Of a stretch of 64,000 bases of DNA, positions 9,218-17,116 are shown piece after piece. The notes beneath the pieces were generated by a model. The model was not told the origin of the DNA and did no database searches. It saw only the letters and a program-made list of their open reading frames with translations. Position numbers and translations under genes: made by a program. Position 1 is the stretch's first letter, and each line of letters starts with the position of its first letter. Source of the DNA: Bryobacterales bacterium (GTDB lineage Bacteria; Acidobacteriota; Terriglobia; Bryobacterales; Bryobacteraceae). The stretch spans positions 186,001-250,000 of the forward strand of contig JADJWL010000025.1 in the NCBI GenBank assembly GCA_016716385.1, given 5' to 3'.

Positions 9218-10791
9218 GCCGCCACCCAACGGATGCCGTCCGCCGTGTCGCCGTCGTTCCGGGGACCGGTCAGCAACACGCTTAACTGCGCTTCGCCGCC
9301 CAGGGGACGCACCTGAAACTCCAGCCGGTTCCGGCCCGGCCGCAATTCCACCGGATACTGGAACTGCCCGACCCGGTAACGTGTCTGCGACTCGAACGCC
9401 GCGACCGCTTCCCCGTTCAGTCGCGCCACCACCGCGCCACGCAGGCCCACCCACAAGAACCCGCGCACATGGCCGTCCGCGTAGACGTCCGCCGCCGCCG
9501 TGTACGATTCCGCTCCGCCGGCGACCGCGGGAAGGTCGAGCGTGTCAAAGGGCGCCGTGTGGGACTTCCACGCTCCCGGCCGCGCCGACAGCTTCCATTC
9601 CCGGTTGCAGCGCCCGTACCAGCGGCGCGGCTTCTCCCACCGGCGCTCGTGGCGGTCCGGTTCGTCGCCGAGAAAGTCCATCCGGCTCTGATCCATCGTG
9701 CCCATTCCGCGACGCGCCGCCATGTGCAGGAACTCGATGTCGTGCGGATTGAAGCCCATGAGCCGCGCGGCCAGTGCGTCGGCCGCGACCGGATCTTCGC
9801 CCGCGAACACAAGGTTCGAGCGCACCGTCTGGTCGTCGCGATGAATCGAGTGCTCCTGGCTCTGCAGGCCGCGGATGCCGTCGACCACGCAGTAATCCGG
9901 CGGATGGAATGCCGCCAGGTCCACGATAAACGGGTCGATGCGCCCGCCCGCCGAGTGTCCCGAATGCAGCGTCGCGTTGTGGAAGTAGCCGGGCGTGGCA
10001 TACGCCTGCCGCGGCGCGGTGCCGACGTAGTTCTTCAGGCAGGCGGTGATCCCGCATTCCAGATGCACCTTCATCACCGGCACCGTGATCAGGAAGTCAC
10101 ACCCTGTGATGGTCTTGGTGACGAAGTAATCGGGCCGTGCGCCGAACGCCCCGACGCCGTTGGGCGCGCGCGGCACCACGATCCGGCGGAACTGCCCGTC
10201 CGGGCCGCGCACAGCATCGTAGGAGAGGTCGACGTAGTCGAACTTCTTATCCGGGAAGCGGCGGGCGCAACCGGCCAGCAGCGAGTGGAGCGATCCGTCG
10301 TGGCCCGGGAACTCGTTCGCGCCCCAGTCGAAGTCATACGCCCCGACGCGCCGCCCGCCCTGCACAACGACGTTGTCCTCGGCGGGATCGTCGTGTCTGC
10401 GATAGGTCCCGCCTTCGGCCACCGTGATGCGGCCGGCTCGGGAATGCGCGGCGACGTACTCGAGCACGGCACGCGTGACCCGGAAATCCGTGATGTCGCC
10501 GGGCGCATAGGAAGGGTGGGGACGTAGGAAAACGATGTTCGGCTTAATCACCACCCACGAGCCAGGCTTGATCTTCGCTTCGAGCGATCCGGCGCGCGGC
10601 GCTCCGTAGCGGATCGCCGTGAACACCATGTCGCGCACCTGCTCGTAGGTGAGCGCGTCGTCGAGCGGCGCGGGACGCACCAGCTTGCCGTGCGTCGAAC
10701 GCACCAGCCCCAGGCGCGTCTTCTCTTCCATGCCGAAGGCGGGCAGGCAGGCAGCGCCGGCGGCCGACAGCAAAAAATGGCGGCGATTCAT
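9214..10791 (-). CDS. DUF362 protein with twin-arginine signal (copy B)
   Basis: A 525-residue close paralogue of the following gene, with the same layout: Tat-type leader MNRRHFLLSAAGAACLPAFG, DUF362 core with SWVVIKPNIVFLRP, DFLITVPVMKVHLECGITA and EDPVAADALAARLMGFNP, and the same beta-rich C-terminal domain. Long stretches are identical between copies (for example GGRIDPFIVDLAAFHPPDYC), pointing to tandem duplication. The start codon overlaps the stop of the upstream DUF362 gene and its own stop overlaps the next start, so all three are translationally coupled. It is probably exported as a folded protein. Substrate or partner unknown. Confidence 0.8.
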   Translation of the reverse strand: MNRRHFLLSAAGAACLPAFGMEEKTRLGLVRSTHGKLVRPAPLDDALTYEQVRDMVFTAIRYGAPRAGSLEAKIKPGSWVVIKPNIVFLRPHPSYAPGDITDFRVTRAVLEYVAAHSRAGRITVAEGGTYRRHDDPAEDNVVVQGGRRVGAYDFDWGANEFPGHDGSLHSLLAGCARRFPDKKFDYVDLSYDAVRGPDGQFRRIVVPRAPNGVGAFGARPDYFVTKTITGCDFLITVPVMKVHLECGITACLKNYVGTAPRQAYATPGYFHNATLHSGHSAGGRIDPFIVDLAAFHPPDYCVVDGIRGLQSQEHSIHRDDQTVRSNLVFAGEDPVAADALAARLMGFNPHDIEFLHMAARRGMGTMDQSRMDFLGDEPDRHERRWEKPRRWYGRCNREWKLSARPGAWKSHTAPFDTLDLPAVAGGAESYTAAADVYADGHVRGFLWVGLRGAVVARLNGEAVAAFESQTRYRVGQFQYPVELRPGRNRLEFQVRPLGGEAQLSVLLTGPRNDGDTADGIRWVAA

Positions 10792-11792
10792 ACGTTCTCC
10801 CAGGCGGCCGGTTTGCGGAACGGCCGGTGCGCTTCTTCGACTTCGTTGCCGCGCGTCCAGATGGCGTCCGGGTCGGCCACCCCGAAACCGCGCTTCTCGA
10901 GCAGGTCCAGCAGTGGCAGTTTCAACGGATCGAATCCCATGACAGCCGCGCCTATGGTATCGACCGAGACGGCGTTGGCGCCGGCAATCACGATGTTGTG
11001 GCGCACCTCCCCGGCGGCGTCGCGATGCGCGGGTCCACCGAGGATCGCGTAATCGGCGGGGTGATGCAGGTAGAGGTCGATGAGCACGTCCGCCGGGTCC
11101 CCGAGGGCGAACAGTCCTTCGAGCTTCGGGCCATAAACCGACACCGGCGCGAGCGCCCGGTAATTGGCGACGGTCAGCGCCACTCCGGCCACCTCCGACG
11201 TCTGGAGCGGCGCGACGGAAATCAGGCGGTCGCACTCGCGGATGACTTTCGGAATGGCGTACACGCCCTCGGGGTTCTTCGCGGCGAAGGTGCGGCGGAC
11301 CGCGGGCACTTGAAGGTAGGGCGCCGTGGCGAGATCGGCGTACTCAAACTCGAGCTTCGGATGCCGCCTGGCGAAGTCAGCGATCATCCGGTCGTATCCA
11401 TCCGGCGCGGGACCGGCCCCGGCAACCGTAAACCGCCGGCCGCGCCCGTTCTCCGCGTAATCGGACACGAGGGCCGCCAGAAGCAATGGATCCGTACTGA
11501 GCTGCGGGGTCCGGGTGATGAGAAAGACGATCCAGTCGTCGGAAGAGCCCGCGGAACGTCCGGCGCGGCCGCCGGTCCGCTGGCTCAACTCGCGCGCTTT
11601 GGCGAGCATCGCGGCGGTCTGGGCCGCGGTGAGAGGCGCATCCACGGGCTGTGGATCTGCGAGACCGGGGATCGGCGTCCCGTCGTGCTCGGCGCCTTCT
11701 TTGAACGAAGAGAGAACGATGCCGACGCGCGGCACCGCGTCATAGGTGGCCGTGGCGAGCATCGACTCCTCCAACGGCTTCTTTTCCGGCAT
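10788..11792 (-). CDS. Shorter DUF362-like protein, no signal peptide
   Basis: A 334-residue protein sharing the DUF362 fold outline with its two downstream neighbours but diverged: SDDWIVFLITRTPQLS corresponds to the opening strand, DRLISVAPLQTSEVAGVALT to the central motif, and NAVSVDTIGAAVMGFDP to the conserved late segment. It lacks the Tat leader and the C-terminal beta domain, so it is likely cytoplasmic. It is the first gene of the DUF362-DUF362-DUF362-M28 series. The start is ATG 11792; 22 bases separate it from the manC stop, so it may be cotranscribed with lepB and manC. Confidence 0.65.
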   Translation of the reverse strand: MPEKKPLEESMLATATYDAVPRVGIVLSSFKEGAEHDGTPIPGLADPQPVDAPLTAAQTAAMLAKARELSQRTGGRAGRSAGSSDDWIVFLITRTPQLSTDPLLLAALVSDYAENGRGRRFTVAGAGPAPDGYDRMIADFARRHPKLEFEYADLATAPYLQVPAVRRTFAAKNPEGVYAIPKVIRECDRLISVAPLQTSEVAGVALTVANYRALAPVSVYGPKLEGLFALGDPADVLIDLYLHHPADYAILGGPAHRDAAGEVRHNIVIAGANAVSVDTIGAAVMGFDPLKLPLLDLLEKRGFGVADPDAIWTRGNEVEEAHRPFRKPAAWENV

Positions 11793-11814
11793 TCTGCCCC
11801 CAGTATATAGCTGG

Positions 11815-12891
11815 TTAGAGCAGATCGTCGCGGCCTTGTTTTTCGAGGAGCTTGACGAGCGCGCCGACCGCCTGGGCCTTCCGGCGGTCCGCCACCAGCA
11901 GAGCGTCCCGGGTGTCGACCACGATCAGGTCGTCCACGCCGATGAGGGTGACGAGCTTGCCTCCGGCATCGACATAGTTGCGGCGACTTTCCTGCGCGAT
12001 GACCTCCGAGCGGGCGGCATTGCCGGCTGTGTCCTTCGGCAGCAGGTCGTAGACCGCGTCCCAGCTTCCGACATCGTTCCAGCCGAAATCCCGACAGGGG
12101 AATCCGGTGACGTTGCCAGCCTTTTCCATGACGGCAAAGTCGATCGAGATGTCTTCCAGCAGGGGAAATACCTTGGCCAGCCGTCTCGAAAAATCCGGGT
12201 CTGTCCCCGATGGGAGGGAGGCGAGCAGGGTGGCCGTCTTGGGGAGGTGCCGCCGCAGGGCGTCCAGCATCGCCGATGCACGGAAGAAGAACATCCCCGC
12301 GTTCCAGTAGAAGTTCCCGGCTGCGACAAACTCCTTCGCCAGCGCCGGCTTCGGCTTTTCTCGGAACCGCAGAACCGGGACGGACCTCGTTGTTCCGGCC
12401 TCGGTCCCAGGAGGGAACTCGATGTACCCAAAGGCCGTATCGGGCGATCGGGGCTGGATGCCGAGCACCACGATCTTTCCCCGGGCCGCCTCCCGCAGCG
12501 CCGCCCGGACGTATGGCAGGAAGCGCTTCGGCTGCAGGATGACATGGTCGGCCGGAAACACGCCGACCACCGCCTCGGGATCCACCGAATGCAGCATGTG
12601 CGCCGCAAGCCCGATCGCCGACGCCGTATTCCGCTGCGCCGGTTCAGCCAGGATCTGCGTCGCCGGCACCGCCGGCAGTTGGCGCACAATCTCGGGTCGC
12701 TGCGCCTTCCCGGTGAGGATCCACAGCCGGTCCGCGGGGAAAACCCCGCTCAGCCGGTCCACGGTCGCCTGGATCATCGTCGCGTCGCCGAAGACACGCA
12801 GCACCTGTTTGGGGTGGCGGCGCCGGCTGCGCGGCCAGAAGCGCGTCCCCCGGCCCCCGGCCAGGATCAGGCCATAGAGATTCTGTTTCAC
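11815..12891 (-). CDS. manC: Mannose-1-phosphate guanylyltransferase
   Basis: This cytoplasmic nucleotidyltransferase makes GDP-mannose from mannose-1-phosphate and GTP. The N-terminal signature LAGGRGTRFWPRSRRRHPKQ is diagnostic; GVFPADHVI, FGYIEFP, RFREKPKP, FYWNAGMFFF and WNDVGSWDAVYDLL follow in the expected order. At 358 residues it is the single-domain form, without the phosphomannose isomerase extension. The GTG start 12891 lies 12 bases after lepB, so the two are probably one operon. Its product may feed glycan synthesis, but no mannosyltransferase cluster is adjacent. Confidence 0.9.
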   Translation of the reverse strand: MKQNLYGLILAGGRGTRFWPRSRRRHPKQVLRVFGDATMIQATVDRLSGVFPADRLWILTGKAQRPEIVRQLPAVPATQILAEPAQRNTASAIGLAAHMLHSVDPEAVVGVFPADHVILQPKRFLPYVRAALREAARGKIVVLGIQPRSPDTAFGYIEFPPGTEAGTTRSVPVLRFREKPKPALAKEFVAAGNFYWNAGMFFFRASAMLDALRRHLPKTATLLASLPSGTDPDFSRRLAKVFPLLEDISIDFAVMEKAGNVTGFPCRDFGWNDVGSWDAVYDLLPKDTAGNAARSEVIAQESRRNYVDAGGKLVTLIGVDDLIVVDTRDALLVADRRKAQAVGALVKLLEKQGRDDLL

Positions 12892-12903
12892 TGGAATAGG
12901 CTA

Positions 12904-13692
12904 CTAGAGTTCGTAACCGCGGATCAGCATGAAGGTGCGTTTCCACCGCGTTTTCACGAAGAAGTTGCGGGCGAGGTCCATCAGGTGATCCAGGCCGATC
13001 ATCGGGCTCGCCAGGCGCTCCGTCGGGGCGTCGTAAGACCAGTAAATGATCAGCGGCTTGCCGATAATGTTCTCGCGCGGGACGAAACCCCAATAGCGGC
13101 TGTCCAGCGAGGAGTCCCGGTTGTCGCCCATGGCGAAGTAATGCCCCGGCGGCACCACGACCTCACCGTTCTCGACGTGGTTTTCCAGCATATCCTGCCC
13201 GCGCTCGTACATCGGGGCATTCGGCGGACCGGGAAAGTTGTCGCGATACGAATCGATGATGTCGCTCTTGTAGTACACGAACGGCTCCTCGAGCTTCGCC
13301 CCGTTAAGGAACATCTGCTTGTCTTCGATCCGGATGCGGTCGCCCGGGATGCCGATCACCCGCTTCACGAACGTCTGGCGGATATCGACCGGGTAGCGGA
13401 ACACGATGATGTCGCCCCGTTTCACCTCGGTATACGGCAGCAGGTACTTGCTGATCGGGCCCGGCGGCGCGTACGACAGTTTGTCAACGAGCAGGTGGTC
13501 CCCAATGAGCAGAGTATCTTCCATCGAGCCCGTCGGAATCACGAACGCCTGAACCAGCGTCGTCGTTCCAAACAGCAGCAGGAGAAGGGTCACGGTCCAC
13601 TCGGCGATGACGCCGCGCGGGATATCGCTCTTGGGACGCGCCTCGGCCGTCTTTTCAGCCTTGCCGGCGACTTCCGTCTTCGGTTCGCTCAC
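12904..13692 (-). CDS. lepB: Signal peptidase I
   Basis: Membrane-bound serine protease that removes signal peptides from Sec and Tat substrates, of which this window encodes many. One N-terminal membrane segment (WTVTLLLLLFGTTTLVQAF) is followed by box B with the catalytic Ser (PTGSMEDTL), box D with the catalytic Lys (FVKRVIGIPGD) and box E (GDNRDSSLDSRYWG). Length is 262 residues. GTG start 13692 is preceded closely by AAGGGATC. It is the first gene of a probable lepB-manC unit. Confidence 0.95.
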   Translation of the reverse strand: MSEPKTEVAGKAEKTAEARPKSDIPRGVIAEWTVTLLLLLFGTTTLVQAFVIPTGSMEDTLLIGDHLLVDKLSYAPPGPISKYLLPYTEVKRGDIIVFRYPVDIRQTFVKRVIGIPGDRIRIEDKQMFLNGAKLEEPFVYYKSDIIDSYRDNFPGPPNAPMYERGQDMLENHVENGEVVVPPGHYFAMGDNRDSSLDSRYWGFVPRENIIGKPLIIYWSYDAPTERLASPMIGLDHLMDLARNFFVKTRWKRTFMLIRGYEL

Positions 13693-13700
13693 GATCCCTT

Positions 13701-13706
13701 ATTGTA
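13701..13706 (-). promoter_or_regulatory. Possible -10 element for lepB
   Basis: On the minus strand the hexamer TACAAT lies 9-14 bases before the lepB GTG, which would give a very short leader. No convincing -35 box stands 16-18 bases further up, so this is only a candidate. Confidence 0.3.
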
Positions 13707-13741
13707 CCGTGTGCCGTGGGGTATCATGAGAGTCGATTCCC

Positions 13742-14161
13742 TTGCGATCCGCCATCTACAAGGCCTTCGACCCGCTGAGACGTCCCTTGTCCCGCCGTCA
13801 GGCGATCTTCCTCGTGTTTCTGTGCACGCTGATTGGCGCCGCGGCCCAGATCTTCATGAAAATGGGCGCGAATCTCTTGCCCGCGATCTCGCCGCTCCAG
13901 TTGATTGCCAGTCCCTGGCTGGTGTTGGGCAACTGGCAGTTGCTGATGGGGCTGTCCCTGTACGGGGTGTTCACGGTTCTGCTTGTCATTGCCCTGCGCG
14001 ACGGCGAACTGTCCATCCTGTACCCCGTCATCGCCCTGAACTACGTCTGGGTGACGCTGCTTTCCATGGCGCTGTTCCGGGAAACGATGAACCCGTTCAA
14101 AGGCGCCGGGATCTCCGTCATTGTGGCGGGCGTCGTCCTGCTCGGCAAGGGTAGCCGGTGA
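13742..14161 (+). CDS. Half-size EamA/DMT-family membrane protein 1
   Basis: A 139-residue protein with four hydrophobic helices, one EamA repeat long. Segments include IGAAAQIFMKMGANLLP, FTVLLVIALRDGELSILYPVIAL and LNYVWVTLLSMALFRETMNPFKGAGI. It ends in GTGA, overlapping the start of a second protein of the same type, as in paired small multidrug-resistance or DMT proteins that assemble as heteromers. No in-frame ATG precedes the first helix, so a TTG at 13742 is taken as start, with no clear ribosome binding site. Substrate unknown; a flippase or small-metabolite exporter is possible. Confidence 0.7.
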   Translation: MRSAIYKAFDPLRRPLSRRQAIFLVFLCTLIGAAAQIFMKMGANLLPAISPLQLIASPWLVLGNWQLLMGLSLYGVFTVLLVIALRDGELSILYPVIALNYVWVTLLSMALFRETMNPFKGAGISVIVAGVVLLGKGSR

Positions 14162-14583
14162 AAACCCCGCTCTCGTCCATGCTGCTCGTACTGGCGGCGT
14201 CGTTCGTCGGCTCATTCGGGGCTGTCTTCCTGAAGTCCGGTTCCCACAAACTCCGTCACGGACTCAGGAACGTTGTGAATCTGCGCCTGGGAGTGGGCGT
14301 CCTGATGTACCTGCTCTCCACGGCGCTGTTCATCGCGGCGATTCGCGACGGTGAGCTCACCGTGCTGTATCCGCTCGTCTCGCTCGGCTATGTCTGGACT
14401 CTGCTGTGGTCGCGGCTCTTCTTCGGAGAGCCGTTCACCCGGCACAAGTTTCTCGGGCTCCTGCTCATCCTGGTGGGCGTTTTCTTCATCGGGTTGGGCA
14501 ATGCCTCAGGTGTTCCTCAGGAGGAAACGCATGATCAAGGAGCAGTTGCAGGAACGGATTCGCGCGTCGCGCGAGTATTTTGA
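14158..14583 (+). CDS. Half-size EamA/DMT-family membrane protein 2
   Basis: A 141-residue partner of the previous gene, also with four helices (LVLAASFVGSFGAVFLKSGS, TALFIAAIRDGELTVLYPLV, WSRLFFGEPFTRHKFLGLLL). The shared motif AIRDGELTVLYPL against ALRDGELSILYPV shows they are paralogues. GTG start 14158 overlaps the upstream TGA. The last 25 residues are hydrophilic and overlap the start of the dinB-like gene by 53 bases, longer than usual, so a small indel near the end is possible. Confidence 0.68.
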   Translation: MKTPLSSMLLVLAASFVGSFGAVFLKSGSHKLRHGLRNVVNLRLGVGVLMYLLSTALFIAAIRDGELTVLYPLVSLGYVWTLLWSRLFFGEPFTRHKFLGLLLILVGVFFIGLGNASGVPQEETHDQGAVAGTDSRVARVF

Positions 14584-15010
14584 ACGCAGCACCCGGCCTC
14601 TCACCGAGGAGCATTCCGGCTTCGCCCCCAAGGAAGGCATGATGACGGCGGCCCAGCAGGTCGCGCATGCCGCCCAGACGGTCGAATGGTTCGTCAACGG
14701 CGCATTTAACCCCGCGGGCTTCGACCTCGATTTCGAGAAGGCCACTGGTGAAACGATGCAGGTCACCTCTCTCGCCGCCGCGCGGGAGTGGATGGCGCGC
14801 GCCTACGACAAAGCGCTGGCCGCTGTCGCGTCGAAAGACGAAGCCGACCTGCTGGCGCCTCTGCCGGAGAACCCGATCTTCGGTCCGGCTCCCCGCTGGA
14901 CGGCGCTCTGGTCGATCGAGGAGCACAGCGCGCACCATCGCGGGTCCCTCGCAGTGTACGTCCGCATGTTGGGCGCCGTGCCGCCGATGCCGTACATGGA
15001 TGTTCCGTAG
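14531..15010 (+). CDS. DinB-like four-helix metalloprotein
   Basis: A 159-residue cytoplasmic protein of the DinB/YfiT-like superfamily. The three candidate metal-ligand histidines are in VAHAAQTVEWF and in EEHSAHHRGSLAVYVRMLG, the usual positions. Members include thiol-dependent transferases and proteins of unknown role. Start ATG 14531 has GAGGAAA five bases upstream. It overlaps the second EamA gene and is followed within 4 bases by the next gene, so the four form one transcript. Confidence 0.75.
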   Translation: MIKEQLQERIRASREYFERSTRPLTEEHSGFAPKEGMMTAAQQVAHAAQTVEWFVNGAFNPAGFDLDFEKATGETMQVTSLAAAREWMARAYDKALAAVASKDEADLLAPLPENPIFGPAPRWTALWSIEEHSAHHRGSLAVYVRMLGAVPPMPYMDVP

Positions 15011-15013
15011 AGG

Positions 15014-16123
15014 ATGCACTCTGCCGTGTGGATGGGCCCCTGGGATCTCGAAGAACGGGATCCGGAGGGGGTCCTCGACGAACTCCAGCAGTGCGGGCTG
15101 ACCGGAGCCCGGCTGGCTGTGGCCTATCCCGGCGGGCGCCTGCTGCTACCCCGGCGTCCCGGCCGCAAAGTTGTTGATCTGCACCCCGGCGCGGTCTACG
15201 CGCCCGTCGACCCGCTGCGCTTCGGGCGTCTCGCGCCGGAGTTTGGACCGAGCGATGCCGTGCGCGTGTTCCTCGCCGCCGCCGGGCGGCGCGAGTTCCC
15301 CGTCTACGGATGGGCGGTCGTCTGTCACAACGACCATCTCGGCGCCGCCTTCCCGGACTGCGCGGTCGAGAATGCTTTTGGCGACCGGTATCCGTACGCC
15401 CTCTGCCCGGCGAATCCCGACGTGCGCGAATATGCCGCGGCGCTGTGCCGCGCGCTGGGCGAGTTGGACGGGCTGTCGGGTCTCGACCTCGAAGCGGTTT
15501 CTTATCTCGGCTACGAACACCAGTCGCTGCACGACATGCGGGGAATCAAGCTGGGGGACGAAGCGTCGCTTCTGCTGTCGCTCTGCTTCTGCGAGCACTG
15601 CCGGCGCAGACATCCGTCCGGCACGTTGCGGGAGCGGGTCCGCGACCGGGTGGAGCAGCTTCTGAACCGCCTGCCGGGCGCTCCAGTGGATCCGGAGGCG
15701 CTGTCCGGGTTCATCGAAGCGCGCCGGCAAACGGTCCGCGGCCTGCTAGCCGCGATCCGCCAGGCCACGCCGGGCGTGCGCCTCAACCTCCGGATCACCC
15801 AGGAGCCGTTCGCCACTGGCGGCAGAACGCCTGTGTCCTGGCAGGATCTGGAGGGTCTGGCGGACGAAGCGACCCTGACGTACTTCGGAGCGCTCCTGGC
15901 GCCGCCGGACCTGCCGCCTCCGGCCGCGCGGCCCATCCCGCTGCACGCGGGCACGATGTTCCACGGCCCGGACCTGGCGGCGACGGTGGCGCTTCTCCGT
16001 CACGCCGAGCCGGACGGGCTTGCCTTCTACCTCTGGAGCCTGGCGAACCACGCGCAGGTTACGGAATTGGGCGCTGTCCTGCGCGGTGCAGGATCAGAGG
16101 CGCAGTGCCTCCCTTTTCCCTAG
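15014..16123 (+). CDS. Unidentified protein, possibly a TIM-barrel glycosidase-like fold
   Basis: A 369-residue protein without a signal peptide. GLDLEAVSYLGYEHQSLHDM and the pattern LCPANPDVREYAAALCRALG resemble loops of glycoside-hydrolase-like barrels (after 'the last place visited', a conserved acidic strand). A CxxC pair (CFCEHCRRRHP) may bind a metal. Near the end HAGTMFHGPDLAATVALL and GLAFYLWSLANHAQ look like late barrel strands. I cannot assign a family or substrate. It starts just after the dinB-like stop, and its stop overlaps that of the convergent mauE-like gene by 3 bases. Confidence 0.55.
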   Translation: MHSAVWMGPWDLEERDPEGVLDELQQCGLTGARLAVAYPGGRLLLPRRPGRKVVDLHPGAVYAPVDPLRFGRLAPEFGPSDAVRVFLAAAGRREFPVYGWAVVCHNDHLGAAFPDCAVENAFGDRYPYALCPANPDVREYAAALCRALGELDGLSGLDLEAVSYLGYEHQSLHDMRGIKLGDEASLLLSLCFCEHCRRRHPSGTLRERVRDRVEQLLNRLPGAPVDPEALSGFIEARRQTVRGLLAAIRQATPGVRLNLRITQEPFATGGRTPVSWQDLEGLADEATLTYFGALLAPPDLPPPAARPIPLHAGTMFHGPDLAATVALLRHAEPDGLAFYLWSLANHAQVTELGAVLRGAGSEAQCLPFP

Positions 16124-16602
16124 GGGACTCCAGGTCGACGACCCCGTGGAATGAAGAGGGACCCGGCCGCGAGCAAGGCAATCGCCACAAACGACGTGAG
16201 GAAAGGAGACATCTCAACTGCGCTCGGTGCCACAAGCGATGCTAATGCTGTATTTCTGAAACAGATATGCCAGCCGATAGGTTGTCGCGTGACCACGCCG
16301 CAGCCACAATCAATATCGTGCTTGCCCCGAAGCAGAGCACTGCCGACGAAGACACTGAAGGCGATGAGCAGACTTTGCGTCGCGATCGCTGACCACGGCA
16401 GCAACCAACCGCCAAGCAAGAGAAGGCCGAGAGCCAACTCTGTACCGATTATGATTCGGGCCACGAATCGGACTGTGCTGCTCTTGCGAATCAAGCCGTA
16501 CTCCGCGACCGAGGCCTGAAACGACTTGCTCCGGGAGAACTTCGCCAAACCGCTCAAGAGAAGTATTAGCCCAACCGTGCATCTCGCTAGAGTGACGATC
16601 AC
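16120..16602 (-). CDS. MauE/DoxX-type membrane redox protein
   Basis: A 160-residue inner-membrane protein with four hydrophobic helices (CTVGLILLLSGLAKFSRSKS, IIIGTELALGLLLLGGWLLP, QSLLIAFSVFVGSALL, SFVAIALLAAGSLF) and the family CxC motif DIDCGCGVV after helix three. MauE is needed, with the thioredoxin-like MauD, to mature the disulfide-rich small subunit of methylamine dehydrogenase. Here the preceding gene, 22 bases upstream, encodes a 16-cysteine exported protein, which fits a disulfide-forming role. No MauD partner is visible. GTG start 16602 has GAGGAG 11 bases upstream. Confidence 0.72.
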   Translation of the reverse strand: MIVTLARCTVGLILLLSGLAKFSRSKSFQASVAEYGLIRKSSTVRFVARIIIGTELALGLLLLGGWLLPWSAIATQSLLIAFSVFVGSALLRGKHDIDCGCGVVTRQPIGWHICFRNTALASLVAPSAVEMSPFLTSFVAIALLAAGSLFIPRGRRPGVP

Positions 16603-16624
16603 CAGTCAACCAGCTCCTCGTATC

Positions 16625-16996
16625 CTAGCACCCGCCACAGCAATAGAGATCTTTGCAGCACATCTGTTTTTGCCAGGACTCGATGAAACCACAGCAATCA
16701 CCCCATGCATAGACCGTGAAATGGATACAACATGAGCATCCACCACCGGAACAGAAAATGCACGCCTCATTGAACTGGAAATAAACTGCAGGCGATCCGA
16801 TGTCGTCTCCAACGAAGAACCCCCACGTCCCATTGCAGTTCGACCCCACATACCCGTCATGGTCGCAATCGACGAAAACATTGCCACAGCACTGCGCGGG
16901 AAGCTTCACCGGCACCATCAGCAACATAAGACACAGCTTCTCCACCAGGGCGATCAGTGACCGCCGACTGAAAAGACTACTGAGCGCGACAAACAT
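16625..16996 (-). CDS. Small exported cysteine-rich protein, unknown family
   Basis: A 123-residue protein. The N-terminal 35 residues (SRRSLIALVEKLCLML, ending in KLPAQ) look like an export signal with paired arginines. The mature part of about 88 residues has 16 cysteines, with CC pairs (QCCGN, SCCIH, DCCGF, MCCKD, YCCGGC), and three tryptophans; there is also VDCDHDGYVG, a short acidic loop. Such a protein needs oxidative folding, and a MauE-like gene follows. By position it recalls MauA, the tryptophan tryptophylquinone subunit, but I see no sequence match. It could instead be a disulfide-rich secreted peptide. ATG 16996 is chosen because AAAGG stands 6 bases before it. Confidence 0.7.
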   Translation of the reverse strand: MFVALSSLFSRRSLIALVEKLCLMLLMVPVKLPAQCCGNVFVDCDHDGYVGSNCNGTWGFFVGDDIGSPAVYFQFNEACIFCSGGGCSCCIHFTVYAWGDCCGFIESWQKQMCCKDLYCCGGC

Positions 16997-17116
16997 AGCT
17001 GACCTTTCTGCCACCAAGAGAAATGACAGGCACTTCCGCCCACTTCCGTATCAACCTTCATCCAGTGACGATCTAACTTTCGTGGCTAATTGCGGATCGA
17101 GCCAGGCCCACATTAG

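Noticed and set aside
11746..14154. An 802-codon plus-strand open frame crossing manC and lepB.
   Set aside because: It is antisense to two certain genes, has Arg/His-rich composition typical of GC-rich shadow frames and no recognisable domain.
16625..16996. Direct annotation of the Cys-rich protein as methylamine dehydrogenase small subunit.
   Set aside because: Gene order and MauE suggest it, but the cysteine spacing and tryptophan context do not match what is known of MauA, so only a parallel is claimed.
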